DNA of 64,000 nt, taken from Flavobacteriales bacterium. GTDB lineage: Bacteria > Bacteroidota > Bacteroidia > Flavobacteriales > UBA7430. The stretch lies in the NCBI GenBank assembly GCA_002707145.1, contig PAMD01000006.1:117399-181398 (forward strand). Reading direction: 5' to 3'. The notes beneath the pieces are model-generated. The model searched no databases, was not told where the DNA came from, and worked only from the letters and a program-made list of their open reading frames with translations. This document shows positions 9,701-19,013 of this stretch, one piece after another; position 1 is the first letter of the stretch; each line of letters opens with the position of its first letter. Made by a program: the position numbers and the translations under genes.

Positions 9701-9812
9701 AAAAAGCTTCAGCAGGCAATTGATCAGCAAACTCTTTTTCTTGAAGAAGATCCAGTTTGGGATTATTTGCTAATTGACTTAAGCTCTGGAAATATTTTTT
9801 ATTTATAGCCAT
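6762..9812 (-). CDS. actB: Alternative complex III subunit ActB (molybdopterin-like/iron-sulfur)
   Basis: A 1016-residue peripheral subunit of alternative complex III. Residues 50-70 carry a Tat-like signal (SRRDFLKF, then AAASLAAC), implying export folded and possible lipidation at Cys70. The middle (about 75-740) resembles a molybdopterin oxidoreductase domain; in characterised ActB this domain lacks the cofactor. The C-terminal part (from about 760) is a multi-cluster ferredoxin domain with cysteine groups SCTGCGACIIAC, CQHCNHAPCETVCP, CVGTRYCANNCP and CSMC. The clusters pass electrons from the membrane quinol site to the ActA hemes. Confidence 0.96.
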   Translation of the reverse strand: MAINKKYFQSLSQLANNPKLDLLQEKEFADQLPAEAFLGDEDKLSESSTSRRDFLKFLGFSTAAASLAACETPIQKVIPYVVKPEETIAGIANWYASSFYDGNDFASLLIKNREGRPIFLKSNDLCEYGGVNARVQASVLNLYDNSRLKDPMDNGVSSSWSRVDKKIIQGLSANNISGKGVVILSSSIISPSTNSVIQAFVRKYKAKHVVYDAMSVSAMLDANLESYNRRVIPTYLFEKADVVASFAADFLGDWLDSGHGKNFAAKRNPNNGSMSRHYQFESNLSLTGANADYRTPVKASEMGVVLLNLYNLIAKKAGVSLVKVALSEHRNILQKMADDLWKSKGKSLVIAGGNNIHIHLLVNAINDLLNNTGKTIDFSIQSNLKTGNDQHIAQLIQEMNDGKIGALIAYNVNPVYNLAQGKEFIQGLGKVDLSISFAEKLDETAAQMNFVCPDHNYLECWNDANPYTGIYALVQPTIHPLFNTRQAQVSLMSWSDLGDDYYSYLKDYWRSNILGVTSWNSALHDGVHKLKTKEKPVTFKTSVANIVAPLANLSGDAIDLVLYSKTGLGSGEFANNPWLQELPDPISKTTWDNYLTISPRFAKEIGLNNEYVSNGALDGDVVDMTIEGVTLRVPILIQPGQAYKTVGLAIGYGRSGSGKAGDGVGVNAFLLAKEFKSILSGVSLTKVEDAVHEFACTQLHHTMMGRDRIVKETTLSEFNKDPRSGNEQMMLETHKGPQEPEKITLWEEHDRDVHWWNLSIDLNSCTGCGACIIACHAENNVPVVGKEEIRKSRDMHWLRIDRYYSSDMTEEIAEEEGISSIDKFLAMEVASTSESLEVVFQPVMCQHCNHAPCETVCPVAATTHSREGLNHMTYNRCVGTRYCANNCPYKVRRFNWFNYSDNDQFDFYMNEDLGKMVLNPDVTVRSRGVMEKCSMCIQNIQKSKLDAKKERRKLKDGDVDCACATACDTGAMVFGDGLDTSSKVYAQARDPRSYHLLEELNTQPSVWYQTKIRNKA

Positions 9813-9832
9813 CTGATTATTTCCTTTTCAAA

Positions 9833-11086
9833 TTAGTAGTGACACTTACCACATTCAAGACCACCAATCTTCTCAGCGGTCATATCCTCACCATGATATT
9901 TTTTCACCCAATTTTGATTTAAATCGTGATAATATGGATTGTCTAAATCTACTTTAGTTTCTCTATGACACTCTATACACCAACCCATTGTAAGGGGAGA
10001 ATATTGCTCTACTACAGCCATCTCTTCAATAGGTCCATGACATGTTTGACATTCAACTCCCGCCACGTTTACGTGTTGAGAGTGATTGAAATAAGCCAAA
10101 TCTGGCAAGTTATGAATGCGAACCCATTTAATAGGTTTTTGCTCGTATCCTTCTATATATGTTTTAGATTCAGGATCAAAACCTATAGCATTATAAATCT
10201 TTGAAATTTCTTCTGTGCCAGAAATTGTTCCAGAATTTATGTATGTATGACAATTCATACAAACATTTGCAGAGGGGACACCAGCTGACTTACTATGCCT
10301 TGCACCCGAATGACAATAATTGCAATCTACTCCATTTTCGCCAGCATGAATCTTGTGCGAAAAAGCGATGGGCTGTTGAGGCTGATATCCCTGTTGGACT
10401 CCTACAGCGAGCAACTCATTCCAGGCAAATCTACCTCCACTAAAAACAAGAAAAAGACAAAATAAGACAATAACCACTGGAGTATCTTTAATCCAAATAA
10501 TAGCATTTTCCAACAAACCAAAGGTTTGTTGTCCTTTTGCATCCTTGAGAGAATTTTTGACTCCTGAGAGAACAAGACCTAATAAAATAAGAATAGCAAG
10601 AATAATCAAAAGGAGTATCCGAGAATCTGAGGATTCTTCTTGAGATATAACGCTTTCACCAGCAGATATGGATACTACTTCAGGGGGACCAACTTCAATG
10701 TAGGCCAGAATATTCTCAAGATCTTCATCTGAAAGATAAGTAAAAGCAGACATCGCTACTTTATTATACTCTTCGTATACTGCAATGGCTTGTTCATCTC
10801 CACTAGCAATCAATGCAGACGAATTTCTAATCCATGAATACAGCCATTCTGTGGAATACTCTTCTAATGTATGAGCTCCTAGACCAGGACCTACTAACTT
10901 TTTATCTTCTGGACCAGCATAATGGCATGAAGCACAGTTGCTAGAAAATAGACTTTCACCTAACTCTACACTTTGTGCAAAACTAAAATTAAATGTGCAA
11001 ATAAATAAGAGGATCAAAAGAGTTAAATACTTAGACCTGTATAACTTGCATAATTGTCTTATCATAAGGAGTGCACTTTCGAGCAT
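9833..11086 (-). CDS. actA: Alternative complex III subunit ActA (multiheme cytochrome c)
   Basis: A 417-residue membrane-anchored multiheme cytochrome, first gene of the act operon. An N-terminal signal (to about residue 38, FSFAQS) precedes a monoheme domain with CASCH at 51-55. Two hydrophobic segments follow at about 157-175 and 203-220. The C-terminal domain has five heme sites: 255-259, 276-280, 346-350, 370-374 and 412-416. That is six CxxCH motifs, one more than the pentaheme domain alone. The start could also be the ATG at 11065 (MIRQLCK), which keeps the signal peptide. Heme transfer goes to ActE or the oxidase. Confidence 0.94.
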   Translation of the reverse strand: MLESALLMIRQLCKLYRSKYLTLLILLFICTFNFSFAQSVELGESLFSSNCASCHYAGPEDKKLVGPGLGAHTLEEYSTEWLYSWIRNSSALIASGDEQAIAVYEEYNKVAMSAFTYLSDEDLENILAYIEVGPPEVVSISAGESVISQEESSDSRILLLIILAILILLGLVLSGVKNSLKDAKGQQTFGLLENAIIWIKDTPVVIVLFCLFLVFSGGRFAWNELLAVGVQQGYQPQQPIAFSHKIHAGENGVDCNYCHSGARHSKSAGVPSANVCMNCHTYINSGTISGTEEISKIYNAIGFDPESKTYIEGYEQKPIKWVRIHNLPDLAYFNHSQHVNVAGVECQTCHGPIEEMAVVEQYSPLTMGWCIECHRETKVDLDNPYYHDLNQNWVKKYHGEDMTAEKIGGLECGKCHY

Positions 11087-11108
11087 TTGATATACCTATT
11101 TTCATTTA

Positions 11109-11116
11109 CAAAAATA
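11109..11116 (-). promoter_or_regulatory. Probable -7 element for the act operon
   Basis: The minus strand reads TATTTTTG, a perfect match to the Bacteroidota -7 consensus TANNTTTG, about 22 nt upstream of the actA start. No clear TTTG -33 element is visible at 17-23 nt, so the call is tentative. Confidence 0.45.
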
Positions 11117-11233
11117 ACAATTTACTAATTTAGCTGGGAAGCTTAGGTATATAAATTAATTAGTTTATAATCATTCTAAATTAATAATGTTTAGAGTATT
11201 ATATTTTAATTACATTTACATAAATTAAAGCTC

Positions 11234-11653
11234 ATGAAAATTAATTTTTTATTTTTTTTTATTATTATTATCTCAATAAAATCAATTGCTCAGAGCGATT
11301 ATTCTGAATATAACAATCGTATAGATAGTTTAAAAACAAAATTAAATTTTATAAACACTGTTCGGATAGATGATTTGTTAACCAAGAAAAAAAGGGTAGC
11401 AGAAAAAAAAATAAAAGCTTATAGAATTCAGCTATTTTCAGGACAAAGAAGTGGATCTAATGAGACAAAAATGATTTTCAAAAAGTTATACCCAGGTATC
11501 ATTGTAGAAAACTCATATGAACAACCTTACTTTAAGACAAAAGTTGGGGCATTCAGGAGTAGAATGTCTGCAGAAAAAAAATTAATTGAATTTAAAAAGC
11601 ACTTTAAGTCTGCTTTTATATTTAAAGAGGACATTTCAATTAATAAGCTTTAA
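11234..11653 (+). CDS. Secreted SPOR-domain protein
   Basis: A 139-residue protein with an N-terminal signal peptide (to about residue 19, ending SIAQS) and a C-terminal SPOR-like repeat from about residue 60 (AYRIQLFSGQRSGSN, then FKTKVGAFRSRMSAEKKL). SPOR domains bind denuded peptidoglycan glycan strands, so a periplasmic cell-wall role is likely. It stands alone between two minus-strand operons (act and infB). Such a small SPOR gene beside infB is, from memory, a recurring arrangement in flavobacteria. Confidence 0.85.
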   Translation: MKINFLFFFIIIISIKSIAQSDYSEYNNRIDSLKTKLNFINTVRIDDLLTKKKRVAEKKIKAYRIQLFSGQRSGSNETKMIFKKLYPGIIVENSYEQPYFKTKVGAFRSRMSAEKKLIEFKKHFKSAFIFKEDISINKL

Positions 11654-11711
11654 AAATAACAAAATATTAATTTTCTGAATCTAATTTATTTTGTTTGAAA
11701 AGTCCTTTTAT

Positions 11712-14519
11712 TTACAATGATCTCTTAACTTCTACTTGTTCATAACCTTCTATGATATCTCCTATCTTGATATCATTAAACTTATCAATATTTAAACCAC
11801 ATTCGTAACCTTTAGAAACCTCTTTAACATCATCTTTAAACCGTTTTAGAGAACCTAGAGCACCAGTATAAATTACAACACCGTCTCTAATAAGTCGCAC
11901 ATCTGTTCCTCTAGTAATTTTACCATCCAAAACATAACATCCAGCAATCGTTCCGACTCTAGAGACCTTGAAGGTCTCTCTCACTTCAATATTACAAACA
12001 ATAACTTCTTTGGTATCTGGAGACAACATACCTTCCATTGCCTCTTTTACCTCATTAATAGCATCATAGATAATAGAATATAACCGGACATCAATCTGTT
12101 CTTTTTCTGCTAATTTTCTTGCCGATGTGGATGGCCTAACTTGAAAACCAATTACAATTGCATCGGATGCAGTGGCTAAAAGAATATCTGATTCTGAAAT
12201 TTGGCCTACTGCTTTGTGAATAATATTAACTTGTATTGAATCTGTTGATAATTTCTGAAGTGAATCAGATAAGGCTTCTATGGAACCATCTACGTCCCCT
12301 TTCAATATAATATTTAATTCTTGGAAATCACCTAGAGCTAATCTTCTTCCAATCTCGTCAAGCGTTAGATGTTTTTGCGTTCTAATACTTTGCTCTCTTT
12401 GAAGTTGTGTACGCTTTAAAGCAATAGATTTTGCTTCTCTCTCGTCAAACATAACATTAAAATTATCTCCAGCTTGGGGTGCTCCAGTTAGACCCAAAAC
12501 GCTAACTGGAGAGGAAGGCCCTGCTTCAGAGACATTCTTTCCACGCTCATTGAACATCGCTTTCACCTTACCAGTAAAATGTCCTGCCAAGAGAAAATCT
12601 CCAACTTTTAAAGATCCTGCTTGAACAAGTATTGTAGTAACAAAACCTTTTCCTTTGTCTAATGAAGCTTCGATAATTGATCCTACAGCAGGTTTTTTAG
12701 GATTTGCCTTTAAATCGAGCATCTCTGCTTCTAGCATTACCTTTTCAAGAAGCTCTTCTACCCCTTCTCCTTGTTTAGCCGATATATCATGAGATTGAAA
12801 TTTACCCCCCCAATCTTCCACTAACAAGTCCATTGAAGCTAATTGTTCTTTAATTTTATCAGGATTAGCATTGGGTTTATCAATTTTATTGATAGCGAAA
12901 ACTAGGGGAACCTCTGCTGCTTGTGCGTGAGAAATAGCTTCTTTAGTTTGGGGCATGATATCATCGTCAGCAGCTATTACAATAATTACAATATCTGTAA
13001 CTTGAGCGCCCCTTGCACGCATAGCCGTAAAAGCTTCGTGACCTGGAGTGTCAATAAAAGTAATTCGTTTTCCACTTTTCAACCCCACTTCGTAAGCACC
13101 AATATGCTGAGTGATACCTCCAGCTTCTCCCGAAATTACATTGGCATGGCGCACATAATCAAGCAGTGAGGTTTTCCCATGATCCACATGTCCCATAACA
13201 GTCACAATTGGAGATCTAGCAACTAAATCTTGTGGTTTATCCACCACTTCAACAATTGACTCTTGCACTTCAGCACTTACAAACTCAACTTCATAACCAA
13301 ATTCATCAGCAACAATAGTTAAAGTCTCTGCATCTAATCTTTGGTTCATAGTCACCATTATACCCAACATCATACATGAAGATATGATTTGGGTAACTGG
13401 AACATCCATCATTGAGGAAATTTCATTTACAGTAACAAATTCAGTAACCTTAATAACCTTATTTGCTTCGTCTGCAGAAATTTGATCTTGAGCATCTTGT
13501 TCTCTTCTTTCATCTCGTTTAGAACGCCTATGCTTAGATCCTTTAGACTTTCCTTTTCCAGTAAGCTTGTCCAGAGTTTCAGCAATTTTCTTTTGGATTT
13601 CCTCTTCAGTAGGCTCTACTTTGGCAACTTTAGGTTTTCTGCCTGGCTTATTAGCAAACTTCCCTTTTACAGGTTTATTAGACCCTTTTCCTGGCTTATT
13701 TCCAGCGGAGGGATCATTAATCCTTTTTCTTTTCTTCTTGTTGTCTTTGTCTCCAGAAGGATTACTAGATGATGCAACTTTTTTCTTCTTTGTATTTGAA
13801 AACTTACTTAAGTCTATAATCTGACCTGTCAACTTAGGTCCTGACAATGTAGCTGACTTTGCACGTAATATTTCTTTGTTTACAACCTCATCAGGTGTCA
13901 CTTTGGAAATGATTTCAGGTCGATTAAGCTTCTCCACTTTTATCTGAGATATACTACTGTCCTTTATGGGAACATTTACATCTATTTTCCCAACTTGTTT
14001 AGGACTTGAAATAGAACCCTTAGCTTTAATGACTTTATCTACATTTTTTGAGTTCTGCTTGGGAAGTGATTTTTGAGGAGCTTTTTCTTCTGGAGAAAGT
14101 AAGGAGTCTTTAGCTTTAACTTGTTCAGCAACTACTGTATTAACCTTTTTTGAGGGGGGAGCAACCTTATCTACTTGACCTTTCTTTACTTCTTTAGAAA
14201 TCTTTACTGGTAAACTTACATCTATTTTACCAACCATTTTGGGTCCAGAAAGAGGTGTTTTTGCCTTAATTACAGATTCTGCTTTTTTAATGGCGGCAGC
14301 CTTAATTGCCTCTTTTTCTTCTCTTCGTGCTTGTGAAACTTCAGCAGAAAGCTTGTGTTGCTCTAAATCAGCACTAAACTCTTGCTTTAATAATTGATAA
14401 GCATCTGGGGTAATCTTGGTGTTGGGTCTCGCATCAATATCTATACCATTAGCGGCAAGATGATCCACGATATTCGCAATACCAACATTTAATTCTTTAG
14501 CTACCTTACTTAATCTCAT
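11712..14519 (-). CDS. infB: Translation initiation factor IF-2
   Basis: A 935-residue IF-2, the GTPase that brings initiator tRNA to the ribosome. It opens with the IF2_N motif ([13 protein letters not shown]), followed by a long low-complexity Lys/Pro/Ser-rich region (about 80-330) in which a phrase like [11 protein letters not shown] recurs several times. The G domain starts at about residue 437 with [24 protein letters not shown] and NKIDKPNA. Two beta-barrel domains and the fMet-tRNA-binding C-domain complete it. It is last in rimP-nusA-infB. Confidence 0.98.
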   Translation of the reverse strand: MRLSKVAKELNVGIANIVDHLAANGIDIDARPNTKITPDAYQLLKQEFSADLEQHKLSAEVSQARREEKEAIKAAAIKKAESVIKAKTPLSGPKMVGKIDVSLPVKISKEVKKGQVDKVAPPSKKVNTVVAEQVKAKDSLLSPEEKAPQKSLPKQNSKNVDKVIKAKGSISSPKQVGKIDVNVPIKDSSISQIKVEKLNRPEIISKVTPDEVVNKEILRAKSATLSGPKLTGQIIDLSKFSNTKKKKVASSSNPSGDKDNKKKRKRINDPSAGNKPGKGSNKPVKGKFANKPGRKPKVAKVEPTEEEIQKKIAETLDKLTGKGKSKGSKHRRSKRDERREQDAQDQISADEANKVIKVTEFVTVNEISSMMDVPVTQIISSCMMLGIMVTMNQRLDAETLTIVADEFGYEVEFVSAEVQESIVEVVDKPQDLVARSPIVTVMGHVDHGKTSLLDYVRHANVISGEAGGITQHIGAYEVGLKSGKRITFIDTPGHEAFTAMRARGAQVTDIVIIVIAADDDIMPQTKEAISHAQAAEVPLVFAINKIDKPNANPDKIKEQLASMDLLVEDWGGKFQSHDISAKQGEGVEELLEKVMLEAEMLDLKANPKKPAVGSIIEASLDKGKGFVTTILVQAGSLKVGDFLLAGHFTGKVKAMFNERGKNVSEAGPSSPVSVLGLTGAPQAGDNFNVMFDEREAKSIALKRTQLQREQSIRTQKHLTLDEIGRRLALGDFQELNIILKGDVDGSIEALSDSLQKLSTDSIQVNIIHKAVGQISESDILLATASDAIVIGFQVRPSTSARKLAEKEQIDVRLYSIIYDAINEVKEAMEGMLSPDTKEVIVCNIEVRETFKVSRVGTIAGCYVLDGKITRGTDVRLIRDGVVIYTGALGSLKRFKDDVKEVSKGYECGLNIDKFNDIKIGDIIEGYEQVEVKRSL

Positions 14520-14572
14520 GCTTGATGTTTATCTTTTAACCATTCAGTCTCCAGCGAGTAATATTTTTCGCA

Positions 14573-15808
14573 CTAATCTTCAAATTCGGACTTTAAAATA
14601 GTTTGAATTTCATTAATTGTTTCTTCTTCTAAATCTGTTCTTTTCAAAAGTTCTGCTACAGACAGTTCTAGAACCGACTTTGCAGTGTCACAACCGACAT
14701 TCTTCAACTCTTTAATAATCCAATCATCTATTTCATCAACAAACTCAGTTAATGCAACATCTTCGGAATCATCAACATCTCGGTAGACATCTATTTCATA
14801 GCCAGTAATTGATCCTGCCAATCTAATATTTGTCCCACCACGACCTATGGCCAGAGAAACTTGATCTGGTTTTAAAAACACTTCCGCTCTGTTATTATCT
14901 TCGTCCAAAGTAATAGAAGAGACTTTCGCAGGACTTAAAGCTCGAGTAATAAACAAAGAGGTATTGCTTGTATAATTAATAACATCAATATTCTCATTTC
15001 CTAGCTCTCTGACAATCCCATGAATTCGAGATCCTTTCATACCCACACAGGCTCCAACCGGATCAATACGCTCATCATAAGACTCTACTGCAACTTTGGC
15101 TTTTTCTCCTGGAATCCTTTCTACACGTTTAACGGTAATCAAACCGTCTGCTACCTCGGGAATTTCTTGTTCAAACAAACATTCTAAGAATTTTGGCGAA
15201 GTTCTAGATAAGACAATTCTTGGTTTCATTCCTTTAAGTTGAACTTCGTGCACCACTCCTCTAATTGTATCTCCTTTTCTGAAAAAATCAGAACGAATTT
15301 GATGATCTCTTGGAAGTATTACTTCATTATCCATATCATCAATAATAATGACTTCTCTATTTCGAATATGATGAACTTCTCCAGAAATTATATCACCCAC
15401 AAGCTCTTTATACCGGTTATATAAGTCAGTATTATCATGCTCTTGTATTCTACTTATAAGGTTCTGTCGTAAGGATAAAATCGCCCGACGACCAAAGTCA
15501 ATCAGCTGAACTTCCTCAGAAACTTCTTCAGACACCTCAAAATCAGGTTCGATTTTGATAGCATCCGAGTAAGCAATCTCAGCATTATCATCTTTAACCT
15601 CATCGTCTTTGACCACAATTCGATTTCTCCATATTTCTAAATCTCCTTTGTCGGGATTAACAATAATGTCAAAATTATCGTCAGAACCATATCGTTTTAT
15701 GATCATGTTTCTAAAAACATCTTCAATTATTCCCATAAGAGTAACACGGTCGATATTTTTATCGTCTTTGAACTCTGCAAATGAATCTATAAGGGCTAAA
15801 TTTTCCAT
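14573..15808 (-). CDS. nusA: Transcription termination/antitermination factor NusA
   Basis: A 411-residue NusA. The N-terminal RNA polymerase-binding domain (1-130) is followed by an S1 domain (about 133-200) and two KH domains (PVGACVGMKGSRI and VSLAIGRGGTNIRLA). It influences pausing, termination and antitermination. The C-terminal stretch (about 365-411) is a short helical acidic tail rather than the two repeats found in E. coli, the usual length in Bacteroidota. The rimP stop lies 11 nt upstream. Confidence 0.97.
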   Translation of the reverse strand: MENLALIDSFAEFKDDKNIDRVTLMGIIEDVFRNMIIKRYGSDDNFDIIVNPDKGDLEIWRNRIVVKDDEVKDDNAEIAYSDAIKIEPDFEVSEEVSEEVQLIDFGRRAILSLRQNLISRIQEHDNTDLYNRYKELVGDIISGEVHHIRNREVIIIDDMDNEVILPRDHQIRSDFFRKGDTIRGVVHEVQLKGMKPRIVLSRTSPKFLECLFEQEIPEVADGLITVKRVERIPGEKAKVAVESYDERIDPVGACVGMKGSRIHGIVRELGNENIDVINYTSNTSLFITRALSPAKVSSITLDEDNNRAEVFLKPDQVSLAIGRGGTNIRLAGSITGYEIDVYRDVDDSEDVALTEFVDEIDDWIIKELKNVGCDTAKSVLELSVAELLKRTDLEEETINEIQTILKSEFED

Positions 15809-15819
15809 TTTTTTCTCAC

Positions 15820-16275
15820 TTAAAATGTGATTAACACTATTGTTTTACTTATGTCTTTATGCTCGACTGTTCGATGATGAACGACCGTAATCTTACCTTT
15901 TCCTTTTGGTTTATTTTCTCTGGACTTCCATTCTAGATTTATAGACTCTTCATTCGAGCCCAACAGTTTTGCTTCGATAATATCTCCATTTGTTAATGTT
16001 ACCTTAACCTTACGACCAACATTTTTGGCAAATTGACGAAACACCAAAGGTTCTCCAACGCCCGATGAACATGTCATCAAAGAGAAATCTTCTTCTTCTC
16101 TATCTAAATTATATTCAATAGCACGGCTCACCTGTCTACAATCTTTTAAAGTAAGATTGGAGTCGCTGTCTAGTATAACATTAATATCATTTCCAGCATT
16201 GACTATTAATTTTACCAGAAAAATATCAGTCCCTTTTAACGCTTCAGCAATTAATCGCCTAACTTTATCCTTCAA
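15820..16275 (-). CDS. rimP: Ribosome maturation factor RimP
   Basis: A 151-residue RimP, needed for maturation of the 30S subunit. The N-terminal alpha/beta domain includes INVILDSDSNLTLKDC and the DREEEDFSLMTCSSGVGEPL segment; the C-terminal part (about 80-150) is the SH3-like barrel with GRKVKVTLTNGD. It is the first gene of rimP-nusA-infB, and a terminator closes the preceding transcription unit just upstream. Confidence 0.96.
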   Translation of the reverse strand: MKDKVRRLIAEALKGTDIFLVKLIVNAGNDINVILDSDSNLTLKDCRQVSRAIEYNLDREEEDFSLMTCSSGVGEPLVFRQFAKNVGRKVKVTLTNGDIIEAKLLGSNEESINLEWKSRENKPKGKGKITVVHHRTVEHKDISKTIVLITF

Positions 16276-16285
16276 TTTGTTAAGT

Positions 16286-16313
16286 ATAAAAAGAGGGGAC
16301 TTTTCGTCCCCTC
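16286..16313 (-). terminator. Intrinsic terminator after the thioredoxin/type IX gene
   Basis: An 8-bp GC-rich stem GAGGGGAC/GTCCCCTC (16293-16300, 16306-16313) with loop TTTTC is followed on the minus strand by a U run. It ends the transcript from 18644 and insulates rimP. Confidence 0.88.
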
Positions 16314-16364
16314 CTATCTTTTATCTTATAATATAATACAAATATACATCTTTTTTCGTTTTTA

Positions 16365-18644
16365 CTATCGTATCACAAGTCTTTTATATAATCGATCATT
16401 CTGCGAAGAAACTTTCACCAAATATAAACCCAAAGAAAGATTCGACAAATCAAAATATTCAATCTGTGATCCTACTGAGTATAATTTTCTTTGTGCTACT
16501 AATTGACCTTTAAGATCTAGAAAGTCAATTGTTACATCTTGCTTTTGTGCAAGATCAAAAGTTACATAACAATCTGATGATGTTGGGTTTGGATGTAAGG
16601 CCATAGAATTTTTAATCCCAGGAGCTTGGATAGACACTGACATCGAAGAATGAACATATATATCATCAATGTACATCCAATAATTGTTCTCATCGTTGTG
16701 ATGACGAAAAGCAATATAAACATCTTTCCCTGCATAAGCACTTAGGTCAATTATTTCTTGGGTATATGAGGTACTTGGTACTATTTTGTTTATGACCAAA
16801 ATAGTATCTAAAACAGTAGTTCCAAGATTAATAACAGAATCAATGTGCTGTTCATAAATAAGAATTGAATAATTGTCCAAATACTGAGAATCTTTAGCAC
16901 GAACGTAGTAAGACATTTGTGTATTCTCCTCTAGATGAAGTTTCGGCAATCGAAGTAGATTATCGGGATTCAATGTTCCTTCGTTATCTATATAAGATGA
17001 CGAACCCGCAGCTCTATAACTATTATAACCAACTGGATCTATATCAGAATTCATATGAGTCCATAGAAATCCGTCAGAATCTCTGTCAGCATTATCCCAA
17101 CAAGTGCTAAGAAATTCATCTTCTTCAAAATTCTCTAAAAAAGGAATACCAATAGGAATACAAGAAGAGTTGTCTTCACATGTTCCATCATCTAAAGTAG
17201 CATTTAAATCATAATTTAATGCATCATTATCTGTACATCCGGCTATTTCATTTTGGTTTTCAGCACAAACAAAATTAAAATCATCAATATAAAATTGCCG
17301 CACTTGCTCTTCTAAAGTCATCGACTTGAACTCTACCCCAGCTAAATCCATCAAACCGTTTTCAATTGAACGACTCTGATATACAAATGGCCACATATGA
17401 ATTTTCTCACTGTTGATAAATAAAGTAGCAATTCCATTGGTTAAGTCAATTAAATGGGAAACATTGAACCATTCGTCTACAGGTACTTCAAACATTTTAG
17501 CCACCTCTTCTCCAACATTAATATAAGCTGAGCCATTATTTTCTGCATAAAACTCCATAGCAATTATTGATGCATCATTACTTGTACAACCCACTTGTTC
17601 CTCTTGATCGCAAGATACTTGGTGCATAATACGATAATAAGATCCACCATTATTAGGAACATACATCTGAAAACTCATTTCATGTGCCCCCCATTTCTGA
17701 TCTCCTAAAGACTTGTATAAATTTGAACTAGGACCATTAAAAACAAAAATAGAATTATCTCCACTTTGAGATACAGATTGAGATACTTGAGCAAAATTTT
17801 GCTGTTCACACAAAGTTTGCCACTCTTGGGTCTGAGAAGATAATTCAGCAAAAGGCTCATAAGACTCAAAATCGTCAGCAAACTGAACTTCTCCTACATA
17901 TCCTACATGAAAATTAGAATTAAACTGTTGTGGATCTTCACTTGAATCAGTTACTACAACTTGATAATCACCATAAGATGCTCCTTCAATAAAAGATTCT
18001 TGACTAATCGAATTCCCAGCCCCATCGAGCCAAGAAAAACTAAAAGGACCTACTCCTCCAAAAACAGAAGCTTCAAGATTAGCGTTGGCTATATTAGAAC
18101 TAGATGCAGGGCTAACATTCAAATCGACTATCATTGGTGTAGTACAAACTACTTGCTGTTCAATTCCAGCAGCAGCTAAGACTCCGTAGAAACCCGTATG
18201 GGTTTCGGTATAAGTTGTATCGTTTGGATTCACTGTAATTATAGTTGGAACTCCAGAAATACCAAAAGCGCTATGGGCTTCATCTCCTCCTCCATCGTAT
18301 CCACTAACCATAGGTAAGCCATGAACTCCAGGCATATATTCTTCTTCGAAATCAAAACAGGCTTGAGTATCAGAACCCGTGTCTATAGAAATAAAAATAA
18401 CATCTTTATAATTACAACCGAAATCTTTGAATCCTTGTCCTACTTCTGGAGCAACACCCTGACATGGACCACACCAAGTACCCATAAAGTCTACTACAAC
18501 ATATTTCCCTTGGCACAAGTATTCGTACAATTCGTGAGTTTGCCCATGTATATCAGTAACAACAAAATTTGGAGCAAAGTCTTGGGCTTTGATTGGGAGA
18601 CAAAATAAAAATAGTGCGAAAATTAATTGAGATAGATTTTTCAT
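16365..18644 (-). CDS. Secreted thioredoxin-fold protein with type IX sorting domain
   Basis: A 759-residue exported protein. A signal peptide (1-20, ending IKAQ) leads into a TlpA/AhpC-like thioredoxin domain (about 22-170) with redox motif WCGPC at 57-61 and a cis-Pro loop GVPT. The middle contains lectin-like/adhesive regions, a GCTDNDALNYDLNATLDDG segment that recurs in marine Bacteroidota surface proteins, and a jelly-roll-like domain with HNDENNYWMYIDDIYV. The last 75 residues (HPNPTSSDCYV ... GLYLVKV ... KRLVIR) are a type A type IX sorting domain. I use the ATG at 18644 because it directly begins the signal peptide; an ATG 48 nt upstream is less likely. The role of a surface thioredoxin is unknown. 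Confidence 0.92.
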   Translation of the reverse strand: MKNLSQLIFALFLFCLPIKAQDFAPNFVVTDIHGQTHELYEYLCQGKYVVVDFMGTWCGPCQGVAPEVGQGFKDFGCNYKDVIFISIDTGSDTQACFDFEEEYMPGVHGLPMVSGYDGGGDEAHSAFGISGVPTIITVNPNDTTYTETHTGFYGVLAAAGIEQQVVCTTPMIVDLNVSPASSSNIANANLEASVFGGVGPFSFSWLDGAGNSISQESFIEGASYGDYQVVVTDSSEDPQQFNSNFHVGYVGEVQFADDFESYEPFAELSSQTQEWQTLCEQQNFAQVSQSVSQSGDNSIFVFNGPSSNLYKSLGDQKWGAHEMSFQMYVPNNGGSYYRIMHQVSCDQEEQVGCTSNDASIIAMEFYAENNGSAYINVGEEVAKMFEVPVDEWFNVSHLIDLTNGIATLFINSEKIHMWPFVYQSRSIENGLMDLAGVEFKSMTLEEQVRQFYIDDFNFVCAENQNEIAGCTDNDALNYDLNATLDDGTCEDNSSCIPIGIPFLENFEEDEFLSTCWDNADRDSDGFLWTHMNSDIDPVGYNSYRAAGSSSYIDNEGTLNPDNLLRLPKLHLEENTQMSYYVRAKDSQYLDNYSILIYEQHIDSVINLGTTVLDTILVINKIVPSTSYTQEIIDLSAYAGKDVYIAFRHHNDENNYWMYIDDIYVHSSMSVSIQAPGIKNSMALHPNPTSSDCYVTFDLAQKQDVTIDFLDLKGQLVAQRKLYSVGSQIEYFDLSNLSLGLYLVKVSSQNDRLYKRLVIR

Positions 18645-18665
18645 GATATTTTTTTGAATGATTTG

Positions 18666-18697
18666 TAAATGTAAGACTTTTAGTGAACTCAATCAAA
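18666..18697 (-). promoter_or_regulatory. Probable promoter of the thioredoxin/type IX gene
   Basis: On the minus strand a TTTG (18694-18697) is separated by 20 nt from TACATTTA (18666-18673), one base off the TANNTTTG -7 consensus. The start codon is 22 nt further on. Spacing fits the Bacteroidota sigma factor. Confidence 0.5.
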
Positions 18698-18768
18698 CAA
18701 ATGGGCTTTAAGCTTGAACTTAAAGACAAAAATGAATTCTTTCAGGAATTTATCAATTAAATGACATG

Positions 18769-18796
18769 CCCCCCGCATTATTTTTTTGGGGGGGGG
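18769..18796. repeat. Facing C6 and G9 tracts 3' of tRNA-Gln
   Basis: A C6 run (18769-18774) and a G9 run (18788-18796) face each other across an A/T-rich loop, so the RNA from either strand can form a G:C hairpin. On the minus strand it lies just downstream of tRNA-Gln and may end its transcript, though no U run follows. Homopolymeric G/C is striking in this AT-rich sequence. Confidence 0.5.
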
Positions 18797-18807
18797 TTGT
18801 CTTTTTG

Positions 18808-18880
18808 TTGTCCGACTAGGGCTCGAACCTAGACTCTTCTGTACCAAAAACAGACGTGTTGCCAGTTACACCATCGGACA
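18808..18880 (-). tRNA. tRNA-Gln (anticodon TTG)
   Basis: A 73-nt cloverleaf on the minus strand: acceptor TGTCCGA/TCGGACA, anticodon stem TCTGT/ACAGA around loop TTTTGGT (anticodon TTG, reading CAA), and T-arm with GTTCGAGCC. The weak U1:A72 pair is a glutamine identity feature. CCA is not encoded. Confidence 0.97.
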
Positions 18881-19013
18881 ATTTGTGCAAATTTATTGCT
18901 TTTTTTGACGTGGCACAACTATTAAATAAAAAACTCATTAAAAATTTACTTTCTACTAAAATTAAATTTTACAAACATTAATTAATTTTAAAAAAATGAA
19001 AAAAAAAAAATTA

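Noticed and set aside
13482..13824. Two plus-strand open frames inside infB, Phe/Ser-rich
   Set aside because: They are antisense to the Lys-rich low-complexity part of IF-2, which avoids stop codons on the opposite strand.
18769..18796. Poly-C/poly-G hairpin as a CRISPR or mobile-element end
   Set aside because: There is no repeat-spacer array, no flanking target duplication and no transposase.
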